In this document: piece after piece, positions 1 through 8,285 of the stretch
How the letters are laid out: each line of letters starts with the position of its first letter
How positions within the stretch are numbered: the stretch's first letter is position 1
Source of the DNA: Alkalihalobacillus sp. LMS6
GTDB taxonomy: Bacteria > Bacillota > Bacilli > Bacillales > Bacillaceae_D
NCBI RefSeq assembly: GCF_024362765.1
Contig: NZ_CP093302.1
Coordinates: 1,084,001 to 1,148,000 of the forward strand
Length of the DNA: 64,000 bases
Direction of reading: 5' to 3'
Notes under the pieces: generated by a model
The model's database searches: none
Told to the model about the DNA's origin: nothing
Seen by the model: only the letters and a program-made list of their open reading frames with translations
Made by a program: the position numbers and the translations under genes

Positions 1-533
1 GTTGATTCTAAGTTATCTGCTTCTGCAAAATGAGTAAATAAACCTTCTAGTTCCACAAATGGTTTCGCCTGAATGGCTTGGATCGTATCAATCAGTTCGG
101 CTGACGTTTGAATACCAATCCGCCCCATACCGGTGTCTACTTTGACATGAACCTTCACTTGTTTCTGCAAATCTGACGCAGTTTTTGCTAACGATTGAAC
201 GAGCTGATCGTCAAACAATGTAATTGTGATGTTTTCAAGAATTGCTTGCTGAAACGCTTGAGGGGGCGTGTAACCAAGCACGAGTATAGGTGCTTTAATT
301 CCAGCTTCACGTAAGTCAAATGCTTCATCAATGATAGCGACACCTAAATAAGTTGCACCGTTCTCAAGGGCTTTTTTTGCGACAGGAACAGCGCCGTGGC
401 CGTAGCCATTTCCTTTAACAACAGCCATGAGTTGACAATTTTCAGAAAGCGATTGCTTAAATGTTCGTGTGTTGTGCGCAATGGCATCAAGATTGATTTC
501 GGCATAGGTGTCACGGTAGCTTGATGTCTTCAT
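1..533 (-). CDS. alr: alanine racemase, N-terminal part (runs off the window)
   Basis: PLP-dependent alanine racemase, converting L- to D-alanine for peptidoglycan. Only the first 177 codons are present; the gene continues past base 1. The N-terminal TIM-barrel domain is plain: the PLP-lysine motif VVKGNGYGHG has its Lys at residue 40, and MGRIG follows about 100 residues later. The ATG at 533 has AGGAAG just upstream. It lies downstream of ald on the same strand, separated by a hairpin terminator, so the two are probably separate transcripts that form an alanine-metabolism group. Confidence 0.95.
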   Translation of the reverse strand, partial: MKTSSYRDTYAEINLDAIAHNTRTFKQSLSENCQLMAVVKGNGYGHGAVPVAKKALENGATYLGVAIIDEAFDLREAGIKAPILVLGYTPPQAFQQAILENITITLFDDQLVQSLAKTASDLQKQVKVHVKVDTGMGRIGIQTSAELIDTIQAIQAKPFVELEGLFTHFAEADNLES

Positions 534-558
534 TCTCGATCTTCCTTTCGTATACAAG

Positions 559-589
559 AAAGCCCCTCATCATACGATGCAGGGGCTTT
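559..589 (-). terminator. ald terminator
   Basis: Inverted repeat AAAGCCCCT / AGGGGCTTT with a 13-base loop, 18 bases beyond the ald stop codon. Read on the minus strand it is followed by a short T-rich stretch (TTTCTTG), so it is a moderately strong intrinsic terminator between ald and alr. Confidence 0.7.
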
Positions 590-606
590 AGCGTGCTATA
601 GAGGAT

Positions 607-1740
607 TTATGCTTTTACCGGAGTTTTTGCTAATGCATCTGCTACGGAAACAAGCTCATATCCAAGGTCACGTGCAACAGCACTATACGTAACATCACCG
701 TTTGCAACGTTTAATCCAAGAGCAAGAGCTGGGTTGTCTGCTAATGCTTGTTGAACTCCTTTGTTTGCGATTTGAAGCGCATAAGGAATCGTTACGTTGG
801 TAAGTCCAAGTGTTGATGTACGAGGCACAGCACCAGGCATGTTCGCTACAGCGTAATGAACTACACCATGCTTCGTGTATGTTGGGTTATCATGAGTTGT
901 AATTTTATCTACAGTTTCAATGATACCACCTTGGTCAATAGCAACGTCAACGACAACGGATCCTGGATTCATTGATTTAATCATTTCTTCTGTTACAAGT
1001 TTAGGGGCTTTTGCTCCTGGAATTAAAACAGCGCCAATCACAAGATCAGAATCTTTTACTGCTTCAGCGATATTTAAAGGATTGGACATTAATGTTTGGA
1101 TGTCATTTCCGAACTGGTCATCGATTTGACGAAGACGATCCGCACTCAAGTCGATTAACGTTACGTCAGCACCTAGACCAACCGCAATTTTCGCTGCGTT
1201 CGTTCCAACAACTCCGCCACCGATAACCGTTACTTTTCCGCGTTTTACGCCTGGTACACCTGAAAGAAGAATTCCTTTTCCGCCTTTTAATTTCTCAAGA
1301 AATTGAGCACCAATTTGAGAAGCCATACGACCAGCAACTTCACTCATTGGTGTAAGAAGTGGAAGTGTGCGGTTTACTTCAACTGTTTCATAAGCAATGG
1401 CAATGACACCACTATCAACTAATGCTTGAGCAAGTTCTGCTTCAGCTGCAAGGTGAAGGTATGTGAAAAGGATTAATCCTTCACGGAAGTAGCCATACTC
1501 GCTTGAAAGCGGCTCTTTTACTTTCATAATCATGTCTGACTGAGCCCATACGTCTTTTGCTTCTGGAATAATTGTCGCACCAGCTGCTGTGTAATCAACA
1601 TCTTCAAAGCTAGAGCCAACACCTGCATTTTGTTCTACAAGAATTTGGTGACCAGCTTTTGTTAACGCAACAACACCAGCTGGCGTAATCGCTACACGGT
1701 TTTCGTTATTTTTAATTTCTCTAGGGATACCAATAATCAT
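607..1740 (-). CDS. ald: alanine dehydrogenase
   Basis: NAD-dependent L-alanine dehydrogenase: L-alanine + NAD+ + water to pyruvate + NH4+ + NADH. In bacilli it serves alanine use as a carbon/nitrogen source and sporulation. The 377-residue length is normal for the family. The N-terminus [17 protein letters not shown], catalytic Lys75 (KVKEP), His96 (TYLHLAAE) and the Rossmann glycines near residue 173 (VIGGGVVG) are all present. The ATG has GGAGG 8-9 bases upstream. The adjacent PucR-type regulator resembles AdeR, the B. subtilis activator of ald, and candidate AdeR sites lie upstream. Confidence 0.97.
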   Translation of the reverse strand: MIIGIPREIKNNENRVAITPAGVVALTKAGHQILVEQNAGVGSSFEDVDYTAAGATIIPEAKDVWAQSDMIMKVKEPLSSEYGYFREGLILFTYLHLAAEAELAQALVDSGVIAIAYETVEVNRTLPLLTPMSEVAGRMASQIGAQFLEKLKGGKGILLSGVPGVKRGKVTVIGGGVVGTNAAKIAVGLGADVTLIDLSADRLRQIDDQFGNDIQTLMSNPLNIAEAVKDSDLVIGAVLIPGAKAPKLVTEEMIKSMNPGSVVVDVAIDQGGIIETVDKITTHDNPTYTKHGVVHYAVANMPGAVPRTSTLGLTNVTIPYALQIANKGVQQALADNPALALGLNVANGDVTYSAVARDLGYELVSVADALAKTPVKA

Positions 1741-1790
1741 CTATAATTCCTCCAAACAGGGTAGTGTGAATGTGATACGTTTAGTATAAA

Positions 1791-1860
1791 TCCACAAATG
1801 AAGGAACGCATTGTTACAAAAAAACAAAATGGAAGCGGTTATTTGTGAAAATCAACAAAT
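1791..1860 (-). promoter_or_regulatory. ald control region with AdeR-like sites
   Basis: Reading toward ald, an inverted repeat ATTTGT-N8-ACAAAT (1841-1860) lies about 55 bases upstream of a -10-like TATACT (1783-1788). A second half-site CATTTGTGGA (1791-1800) lies close to that -10. This is the placement expected of an activator. A related sequence lies upstream of the alanine symporter at 3166-3182. Assignment to AdeR is inferred. Confidence 0.5.
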
Positions 1861-1864
1861 GGTC

Positions 1865-3100
1865 TTATATCGACTGTCTAAAAAGTTTAATGTCGAAATA
1901 AAGGCCAATTTTTTGAACAGGATCTTTAATGTCAATCATTGTGATTTCTTTAATCCGTTTTAAGCGGTAGTTCAATGTATTAATATGACAATGAAGCTTT
2001 TTAGCGGCTTCGGTTAGACGATCTTCATAATCAAGCACCGTTTCCAGTGTCTCCATTAAATTGGTTTGGTTTTCCTGATCATAAGCAGCCAGTTTTTCCA
2101 AGGCTGGGTTAGAAGTGAGCTTCTGTAGTTCAGGTGTGCGCTTTAATAAATCAATATAGCGAAAAGCTCCTAGTTCGTGATAGAAGTGAACTTTTTCCAA
2201 TTCACGCGGAAATAATTTCTTCAGTCGAAGCACTGCATTCGCTTCATTATAGCTTTCATTTATAATAGGAAACGTTTCTTTTGGGTAGCCACAGCCAACC
2301 GCTTCAACCTTCGTTTCAAACCGCTCTTTAATCTGCTCACGAAAAGATTGAATAAATTGTTCAGTTTCCTCAATAAAAGTGGTACTATTTTTAGGTGCTA
2401 CTAACGTAATCCAATGATTTTCATCCAGTGTGTGAATAAGGATTTTCATCTTTTGCGTTGTTTTTGAGATGTATGTGAGTTGATTATAAAGTTCTTTAGA
2501 CATTTGTTTAAAAGAAAAGACAAGGATGGCAACAGGTTGGCCCTTTTTTAGCCCGATTCGAATTAGTTCTTTTTCAATAGAATCGTGATCAACGACATCG
2601 CCTGTAATCATTTGCCACAGAAATTCTTGTTCGTTGCGTTCTTTTTTCTTGTTTTGCAGATTGAGTTGCAAGAGCTGATTGCGCGCTTTTTGTGCTGCTA
2701 ATTTCAAAAGATCTAAGTGTTCAGTGGTTAGCGTTCCGTTTACATCCACAACCCAAATGTAACCGAGCACTTCTTCATTTTTTCTTATTGAAATCGCAAC
2801 TCGATTACGTAAGCCAATTTCATCAATCGTTGGAATGACTAGTGGCTCGTCGCTGTGATTTAATTTTGGAATAACCCCGTCTTTCCAAAATCGGTTAATC
2901 ACACGCTCTGGTACACGACGCCCAATAATGGTCGAAACACGTGCTTGATCGGTTTCATCATCGTGAGAACTGTAGGCAAGAAGATGATGATTGGCGTCTT
3001 CAATCGTAACAGGGCATTTAAGATGTTCGCTAATCGTATCGGCAAAAGCTTCTAAAGAGTCGAATGACTGATTAAAAAGCTTGTATATTTCATTAGACAT
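1865..3100 (-). CDS. adeR: PucR/CdaR-family activator, AdeR-like
   Basis: Cytoplasmic DNA-binding regulator of 411 residues. The N-terminal two thirds is a sensor region, and the last ~55 residues form the PucR C-terminal helix-turn-helix (LTEAAKKLHCHINTLNYRLK...). In B. subtilis the PucR-type regulator AdeR is next to ald and activates it in response to alanine. The same placement here, plus a divergent alanine symporter, supports that role. The ATG has AAGGAG at 9 bases. The symbol rests on family plus context; other CdaR-like regulators share the fold. Confidence 0.8.
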   Translation of the reverse strand: MSNEIYKLFNQSFDSLEAFADTISEHLKCPVTIEDANHHLLAYSSHDDETDQARVSTIIGRRVPERVINRFWKDGVIPKLNHSDEPLVIPTIDEIGLRNRVAISIRKNEEVLGYIWVVDVNGTLTTEHLDLLKLAAQKARNQLLQLNLQNKKKERNEQEFLWQMITGDVVDHDSIEKELIRIGLKKGQPVAILVFSFKQMSKELYNQLTYISKTTQKMKILIHTLDENHWITLVAPKNSTTFIEETEQFIQSFREQIKERFETKVEAVGCGYPKETFPIINESYNEANAVLRLKKLFPRELEKVHFYHELGAFRYIDLLKRTPELQKLTSNPALEKLAAYDQENQTNLMETLETVLDYEDRLTEAAKKLHCHINTLNYRLKRIKEITMIDIKDPVQKIGLYFDIKLFRQSI

Positions 3101-3148
3101 AGCTAGAGCTCCTTATTAGTTAAGAAAAGTAATTGTATGAAAACACAA

Positions 3149-3162
3149 AGGAAACGTTTTCA
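3149..3162. promoter_or_regulatory. cre-like (CcpA) box
   Basis: AGGAAACGTTTTCA matches the cre consensus TGNAARCGNWWNCA with one mismatch. It lies between adeR and the alanine symporter, where CcpA could act on either promoter. Confidence 0.4.
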
Positions 3163-3165
3163 GAT

Positions 3166-3182
3166 TGTATGGTTTCACAAAT
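3166..3182 (+). promoter_or_regulatory. candidate AdeR site upstream of the alanine symporter
   Basis: TGTATGGTTTCACAAAT shares TGT-N4-TTTCACAAAT with the minus-strand ald upstream site (TGTTGATTTTCACAAAT): 13 of 17 positions are identical. It is about 80 bases upstream of the symporter start and 65 bases upstream of adeR. Confidence 0.45.
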
Positions 3183-3262
3183 ACAAGTATGAACGTGCAT
3201 GATAGAATAACTATCGACTACTAATACTATCATACAATAGTGTGTCCTGAGGAGTGAACAAC

Positions 3263-4660
3263 ATGAGTATAAAAGATATACTCGAGAGTATCAGCGATAT
3301 TTTATGGGGGCCACCCAGTCTAATATTATTATTTGGAACCGGTTTATTTTTAACGATAGCCTTAAAGGGGTTACAATTCCGTCGTCTCGGTCATGCCTTC
3401 AAATTAGGTTTCGGGAAGGAAGATAAGTCAGACTCCGCTGCTGAAGGCGATATTAGTCATTTTAAAACATTAATGACAACGTTATCAGCTACAATTGGAA
3501 TCGGTAACATTGCCGGCGTCGCAACAGCGGTTACCCTCGGTGGACCTGGTGCGATCTTTTGGATGTGGATTGTTGGTTTATTAGGAATGGCAACAAAATA
3601 TGCTGAGGCATTACTTGCAGTAAAATTCCGGGTCAAAAATGATCGCGGTGAATATTCAAGTGGACCAATGTATTATATTGAAAAAGGATTAGGAAAGAAA
3701 TTTAAGTTCTTAGCGATTGGGTTTGCTTTATTTGGTGCGATCGCTGCGTTAGGAATTGGAAATAGTGTGCAATCAAACACCATTGCCGACGTTGCATCAA
3801 CTAGTTTTGGTGTTCCAGGTTGGGTAACAGGTGTTATCTTAGTAATACTTGTAAGTTTTATTATCTTTGGAGGTATCCAACGCATTAGTACCGTTGCAAG
3901 TTTCTTTGTGCCAATTATGGCGATCTTGTATATGGGCGGCGCGATTTTAATTTTAATTTTAAACTACAACTTAATTATTCCTGCATTTGAAATGATTTTC
4001 TATTATGCGTTTAATCCAGTCGCTGCTGTCGGTGGCTTTGTCGGAATCGTTGTTGCTGAAGCGATCCGTAATGGAGTAGCACGCGGAATCTTCTCAAACG
4101 AAGCAGGTCTTGGTACGGCAGCACTGATTGCTGGAAGTGCACGTGCGGATCACCCCGTTAAACAAGCGCTCGTTGCCATGACTGGAACGTTCATTGTCAC
4201 AATTATTGTGTGTACAATGACAGGGCTCGTCTTACTTATTACAGGCTTCTGGGATCAAACAGGTGGATTGATTTCTGGAGTGCCACACGATGCATCGTTA
4301 GAAGCAGGAGCTTTAACAACCGCAGCATTTGGTTCGGTTCTTGGTGTTGTTGGTGAATATATCGTTTCTTTATCTGTTGTATTTTTCGGTTTCTCGACTA
4401 TTGTTGGTTGGTATGTATATGGGGAAAAATGTTTTGAGTACCTTGTCGGAACAAAAGGAATTACGGCGTATCGACTCACATATGTTGGTGCGTGTTTTAT
4501 CGGTACAATTGCTAACCTTGCGACGGTATGGGCATTTGCGGACGTAGCCAATGCATTAATGATGATTCCAAACTTAATTGCATTGTTGCTACTTTGGAAA
4601 GTTGTTGTAGCAGAAACAAACGATTATTTCGAGAACTTCTATCAAAAAGGAAAATATTAA
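3263..4660 (+). CDS. sodium:alanine symporter, AGCS family
   Basis: Membrane carrier importing alanine (or glycine) with Na+, 465 residues and roughly ten hydrophobic segments. Family landmarks are the N-terminal WGPPSLILLFGTGLF stretch and the conserved NEAGLGTAALIAG block near residue 285. The start is placed at the ATG at 3263, because GAGGAG lies 8-9 bases before it, whereas the upstream in-frame GTG abuts the SD. With ald, alr and adeR it forms an uptake-and-use group for alanine. Na+ coupling fits an alkaliphile. The exact substrate is inferred from context. Confidence 0.9.
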   Translation: MSIKDILESISDILWGPPSLILLFGTGLFLTIALKGLQFRRLGHAFKLGFGKEDKSDSAAEGDISHFKTLMTTLSATIGIGNIAGVATAVTLGGPGAIFWMWIVGLLGMATKYAEALLAVKFRVKNDRGEYSSGPMYYIEKGLGKKFKFLAIGFALFGAIAALGIGNSVQSNTIADVASTSFGVPGWVTGVILVILVSFIIFGGIQRISTVASFFVPIMAILYMGGAILILILNYNLIIPAFEMIFYYAFNPVAAVGGFVGIVVAEAIRNGVARGIFSNEAGLGTAALIAGSARADHPVKQALVAMTGTFIVTIIVCTMTGLVLLITGFWDQTGGLISGVPHDASLEAGALTTAAFGSVLGVVGEYIVSLSVVFFGFSTIVGWYVYGEKCFEYLVGTKGITAYRLTYVGACFIGTIANLATVWAFADVANALMMIPNLIALLLLWKVVVAETNDYFENFYQKGKY

Positions 4661-4666
4661 TCCAAC

Positions 4667-4703
4667 TAGAGGTGCTGTACACGTGTACAGGCCTCTTTTT
4701 TTG
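4667..4703 (+). terminator. terminator of the alanine symporter gene
   Basis: Hairpin AGAGG-TG-CTGTACAC / GTGTACAG-G-CCTCT followed by a run of seven T. Confidence 0.8.
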
Positions 4704-4782
4704 CGGAAGACGCGCTTTTTTATCGAACGTGCCCGTGATACAATGGATGGATGACATTTGTGAATAAAGGACGTATATAAAG

Positions 4783-6156
4783 ATGAAACAACAAGCACCT
4801 GTGCAAAAAAATGAAACCCTTACTGTTACGATTGAAGATTTAACTCACGATGGTTCAGGCGTTGCCAAAGTGGATGGCTATGCCTTATTTATCCCTCAAG
4901 CCCTTCCAGGTGAAAAGGCAGAAATAAAAGTCGTAAAAACGAAAAAAGGTTACGGATTTGGACGTTTAATGAATCTTGTTAAAGAGAGCCCACATCGTGT
5001 GGAACCGCCATGCCCGATTTTTCACCAATGTGGAGGATGCCAAATTCAACATATGGATTATGACGCACAGCTTCATATGAAGCAAAAACAAGTGAAAGAT
5101 GTGATGGAGCGAATCGGGAAGCTACCGGATGTCCCTGTTCATGCCGTTGTTGGGATGGACGAACCATGGCGCTACCGCAACAAGTCGCAAGTACCAGTCG
5201 CGTTTCAACGGGGTGAGCTCGTCGCAGGTTTTTATGCAAAACGAAGCCATCACATTGTCGATATGGATGAATGCATCATCCAGCACAAAGAGAATGACCA
5301 TGTTGTGCAAACTGTTAAGCGATTAGCGAAAGAGCTACGAATCCCAGCGTATAATGAAGAAAAACATAACGGCGTTCTCCGACATATTGTTGCTCGTTAC
5401 GGAAAAACCACAGGTCAAGTAATGGTTGTCCTCGTCACAAAAGGGAAAAAAATACCGGGGAAAGAAGCGCTCATTGCTAGTATTCAAGAAGCAATCCCTG
5501 GGGTTGTGTCGATTGTCCAAAACATTAATAATGAACGAACAAACGTGATTTTTGGGAAGCAAACAGATATCTTGTGGGGAGAAACGTACTTATACGATGA
5601 AATTAACGGCATTCGATTTGCCATTTCAGCGCGATCGTTTTATCAAGTGAACCCTGATCAAACCAATTGTCTTTATCAAAAAGCGCTAGATTATGCGGAT
5701 CTAACAGGGGATGAGACTGTTATTGATGCATACTGTGGAATTGGGACTATTTCTCTTTTTCTTGCGCAAAAAGCGAAGCATGTATACGGTGTGGAAATTG
5801 TCCCAGAAGCGATTACGGACGCAAAACGAAATGCAAAACTGAATCACATCGACAACGCAACGTTTGCCGTTGGAGAAGCTGAAAAAGTCATTCCATGGTG
5901 GCACGCGCAGGGAATTTCGGCTGACGTCATTGTCGTTGATCCACCAAGAAAAGGGTGCGATGAAGCACTTCTGAAAACGATGCTGCAAATGAAGCCAAGC
6001 CGAATTGTGTACGTCTCTTGTAACCCGGCTACCCTTGCTCGAGACTTGCGTGTTTTAGAGGATGGCGATTACCGCACAAAAGAAGTAACGCCTGTAGATA
6101 TGTTTCCACAAACAAATCATGTGGAATGTGTGGCGGTTTTAGAATTGAATGACTAA
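4783..6156 (+). CDS. rlmD: 23S rRNA (uracil-C5)-methyltransferase, RlmD/RlmCD type
   Basis: SAM-dependent enzyme making 5-methyluridine in 23S rRNA (U1939, and U747 in the bifunctional RlmCD enzymes of bacilli). The 457 residues show an N-terminal TRAM RNA-binding domain (about 10-65), iron-sulfur cysteines at 77, 83 and 86 ([10 protein letters not shown]), the SAM motif [14 protein letters not shown], the substrate motif DPPRKGC and the nucleophile Cys413 in VSCNPAT. Translation starts at an ATG with AAAGGA about 11 bases upstream. It stands alone between two terminators. Bacilli carry two paralogues (YefA, YfjO), and I cannot decide which from sequence alone. Confidence 0.93.
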   Translation: MKQQAPVQKNETLTVTIEDLTHDGSGVAKVDGYALFIPQALPGEKAEIKVVKTKKGYGFGRLMNLVKESPHRVEPPCPIFHQCGGCQIQHMDYDAQLHMKQKQVKDVMERIGKLPDVPVHAVVGMDEPWRYRNKSQVPVAFQRGELVAGFYAKRSHHIVDMDECIIQHKENDHVVQTVKRLAKELRIPAYNEEKHNGVLRHIVARYGKTTGQVMVVLVTKGKKIPGKEALIASIQEAIPGVVSIVQNINNERTNVIFGKQTDILWGETYLYDEINGIRFAISARSFYQVNPDQTNCLYQKALDYADLTGDETVIDAYCGIGTISLFLAQKAKHVYGVEIVPEAITDAKRNAKLNHIDNATFAVGEAEKVIPWWHAQGISADVIVVDPPRKGCDEALLKTMLQMKPSRIVYVSCNPATLARDLRVLEDGDYRTKEVTPVDMFPQTNHVECVAVLELND

Positions 6157-6170
6157 ACGAATAAGTTGTT

Positions 6171-6212
6171 ACACTGCTCAGATCTTTCGATAGGTTGAGC
6201 AGTGTTTTTTTG
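6171..6212 (+). terminator. rlmD terminator
   Basis: CACTGCTCA / TGAGCAGTG stem with a 15-base loop, then seven T. Confidence 0.85.
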
Positions 6213-6280
6213 TTGTAAGACTGTATGAACTGTTTATAGACTAAATAGTGATTGTATCCAGTCAGTAAAAGGACCATCCA

Positions 6281-6427
6281 TTAAAATTGGTCGATAGGAC
6301 CAGTATTTTTAATTGAGTCTTTATCTTTATTCACTAATCTTCTTGTATGTATAGATACTAATGTAATAAGTATAATAGCCACAATTACGGTGAGCAGTGG
6401 ATAATCGAAAAGGTTTATGGGAAGCAC
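6281..6427 (-). CDS. possible 48-residue membrane peptide
   Basis: A GTG-started reading frame with AGAAGG immediately upstream encodes one hydrophobic segment (about residues 9-26, LLTVIVAIILITLVSI) and a charged C-terminal tail (HTRRLVNKDKDSIK). This is the organisation of a single-pass small membrane protein. No ATG is available, the SD-start gap is very short, and I recognise no family. It is the only plausible gene in the roughly 550-base stretch between rlmD and the next gene. Confidence 0.35.
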   Translation of the reverse strand: MLPINLFDYPLLTVIVAIILITLVSIHTRRLVNKDKDSIKNTGPIDQF

Positions 6428-6430
6428 ATC

Positions 6431-6709
6431 CTTCTTACTTATTTCATTTCAGCATTCTTTATTTTTAAAGAAAGAATAAGTATAGTAAGAGTTAATAGCA
6501 ATATTAGTGAATTATGAAATTTAGAGTTTTACATTAGTAAAGATGAGCTAACTATGAGGATATTAGAAAGAGAAAAGTTAGATAGAAAGGCTTTTGCTTA
6601 GGTGCACCCCGATGTGCTAGATTTTATTCTAATACTTTAAGTGGTGCACCAAACTAGCAGTCCCTTTTCTTTTCGTGCATATGAAGTAATGAGAGAGCAT
6701 TCTTATCTC
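6431..6709. other. AT-rich intergenic stretch with two GGTGCACC palindromes
   Basis: I see no gene here. The perfect 8-base palindrome GGTGCACC occurs twice, at 6601-6608 and 6643-6650. The copies can pair across a 34-base AT-rich loop downstream of the minus-strand gene that ends at 6710. No T-run follows. Confidence 0.3.
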
Positions 6710-7237
6710 TTAAAAAGTCAAGACGATGAAAATGATTATGAAAGCAAGTTCCGAAATGAGAATGACTCTGAAAAAAGAAGGTCTCCTTGCTGTAATAGTT
6801 AGAATAATAGCGGTTAACATCGTTATAATTGTAGCAATTAATAAGAAGAATGAAAAGTTCGTTCGCACGAGATAAAATGTAAGCACAGGAAGGAGTATAA
6901 GTAGGATCACTAAGGCTTTATGAACCTTATGATAAAGTGTCTCAGACCATTCTTTTGCTAAGCTCACTATGGTTTTTTCATTTATTTCAAGCCCCTCATA
7001 CTGCAATGCGATCTGAGTTAGTTCACGCTGTTTATCGCTTTCGAGCTTGTAACCATCTTGTTGACGTTTAACAGTCATTGTTTTCAGGTCATACATGGTT
7101 TCATCAAGGCCTTGAAGGGCACGTAACGCTTTGTCGTTTTGGCTTTTTTGCTTATAGTGGAGGTACCCGTTTAAGCCGAATATAATCGATAACCGATACA
7201 ATACTAAAATAATTGTTAGAGAGTATTTTTTAAACAA
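6710..7237 (-). CDS. hypothetical membrane protein, 175 aa
   Basis: Unrecognised family. There is an N-terminal hydrophobic segment (about 7-26), a charged helical middle part rich in Gln, Lys and Glu (about 28-105), then three hydrophobic segments (about 108-125, 128-148, 155-174). The charged part may form a coiled coil. The ATG has AAAGGA 8 bases upstream. It appears monocistronic. No function can be assigned. Confidence 0.6.
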   Translation of the reverse strand: MFKKYSLTIILVLYRLSIIFGLNGYLHYKQKSQNDKALRALQGLDETMYDLKTMTVKRQQDGYKLESDKQRELTQIALQYEGLEINEKTIVSLAKEWSETLYHKVHKALVILLILLPVLTFYLVRTNFSFFLLIATIITMLTAIILTITARRPSFFRVILISELAFIIIFIVLTF

Positions 7238-7279
7238 GGCGTAAATCCTTTCTCGCTATTAACATTGTGCACATTTTAA

Positions 7280-7390
7280 CATAATGGTAATAAACCTGCA
7301 CAAGTAATCTCTTCACATGAAGATGCTTTTATTGAGCACGATGATGCAGGAAAAGTGAATGGACTGCCTGGTCTTCTTAACGATCCTTGA
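7280..7390 (+). pseudogene. possible 3' remnant of a lost gene
   Basis: A 36-codon frame open after a stop codon, without start or SD, has coding-like composition (VISSHEDAFIEHDDAGKVNG in its middle) and ends in TGA 75 bases before the aldolase gene. It may be the tail of a deleted gene that once headed the sugar operon. I cannot name the family, so this is weak. Confidence 0.25.
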
Positions 7391-7465
7391 CACGGTCTTG
7401 TCCGTTTGATTATGATCGTCACAACATGCTTTGAATTCTTAGTATTTTGACAAAAGGAGGTTGCG

Positions 7466-8260
7466 ATGACAAAAGCGCGTCGATTACATCAAATCTTTGC
7501 AAAAGATGGAAAGTCGTTAACGTTAGCGTTGGATGGCTATTATTTTTCAACGAATACAAACGGGATTGATACAGTTATCAAGCAAATGCCCCAACTTATT
7601 GAAAATGGATTGGATGCGGCTTTAGTCACGTACGGGCTGGCAAAACGTTATTCGGAGTGGTTTCATGACGTTGGATTGGTGGTTCGGGCAGACATATCAA
7701 CAAGTGTTTATGATTCATCCGTTCCAAACACAGCCTCTCTATTAACGGTAGAAGATGCGTTGCGACTTGGAGCAGATGGCATCATAGCCATGACGTTTCC
7801 AGGTGCCCATAATGAAGCAGACACACATCAAGCAGCATGGGCATTAGCTAAGGATGCAGATCAGTGGAATCTTCCGTTTATTTGTGAATCTTTGCCGAAT
7901 GGTTACGCCGTTACCGATAAAAATTCCAATGATCCCTATGTCATTGCATCAGCTGCACGAATTGCTGTTGAGTTAGGGGCTGATATTGTTAAGACCCGTT
8001 ACTCTGGTGGGGTGGATGATTGGGTCATTGCCGAACAAGCGCAAGTCCCTGTTTTAGCATTAGGTGGACCAAAGACAAAAGATGTAAAGGCCTACTTATC
8101 GTTTGTGAAGCACTGTATGGATAATGGCGCAAAAGGGGTTGCTGTAGGTCGGAATATTATTCAAAGCGAAAATCCAGCAGGGCTTGTTGCTGCATTGAAT
8201 TGCTTAATTCATGAAGATGGAGAGATTGACTACGCGTACCAGTTGTATAGAAATCATTAA
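7466..8260 (+). CDS. class I aldolase, DeoC/LacD/LsrF-like
   Basis: TIM-barrel Schiff-base aldolase of 264 residues, presumably cleaving a phosphorylated ketose or thiolysing a related substrate. The likely Schiff-base lysine is Lys176 in GADIVKTRYSGG, and the C-terminal phosphate-binding pattern NGAKGVAVGRNI is present. SD AAAGGAGG lies at 5-6 bases. It is the first gene of a four-gene operon with an FGGY sugar kinase, an SDR and a 2-hydroxyacid dehydrogenase, so it probably acts on the kinase product. The alternative is an LsrF-type step of AI-2 breakdown, but no Lsr transporter or regulator is nearby. Confidence 0.75.
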   Translation: MTKARRLHQIFAKDGKSLTLALDGYYFSTNTNGIDTVIKQMPQLIENGLDAALVTYGLAKRYSEWFHDVGLVVRADISTSVYDSSVPNTASLLTVEDALRLGADGIIAMTFPGAHNEADTHQAAWALAKDADQWNLPFICESLPNGYAVTDKNSNDPYVIASAARIAVELGADIVKTRYSGGVDDWVIAEQAQVPVLALGGPKTKDVKAYLSFVKHCMDNGAKGVAVGRNIIQSENPAGLVAALNCLIHEDGEIDYAYQLYRNH

Positions 8261-8285
8261 AGGCCAGTAATCAAGGAGGATGATG

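Noticed and set aside
3101-3262. Riboswitch (glycine-type) before the alanine symporter
   Set aside because: No paired GGA/CUGA-type aptamer pattern is seen; the region is explained by a cre-like box and a candidate AdeR site.
6601-6650. Mobile-element end suggested by two GGTGCACC palindromes
   Set aside because: No transposase, no longer inverted repeats and no target duplication nearby.
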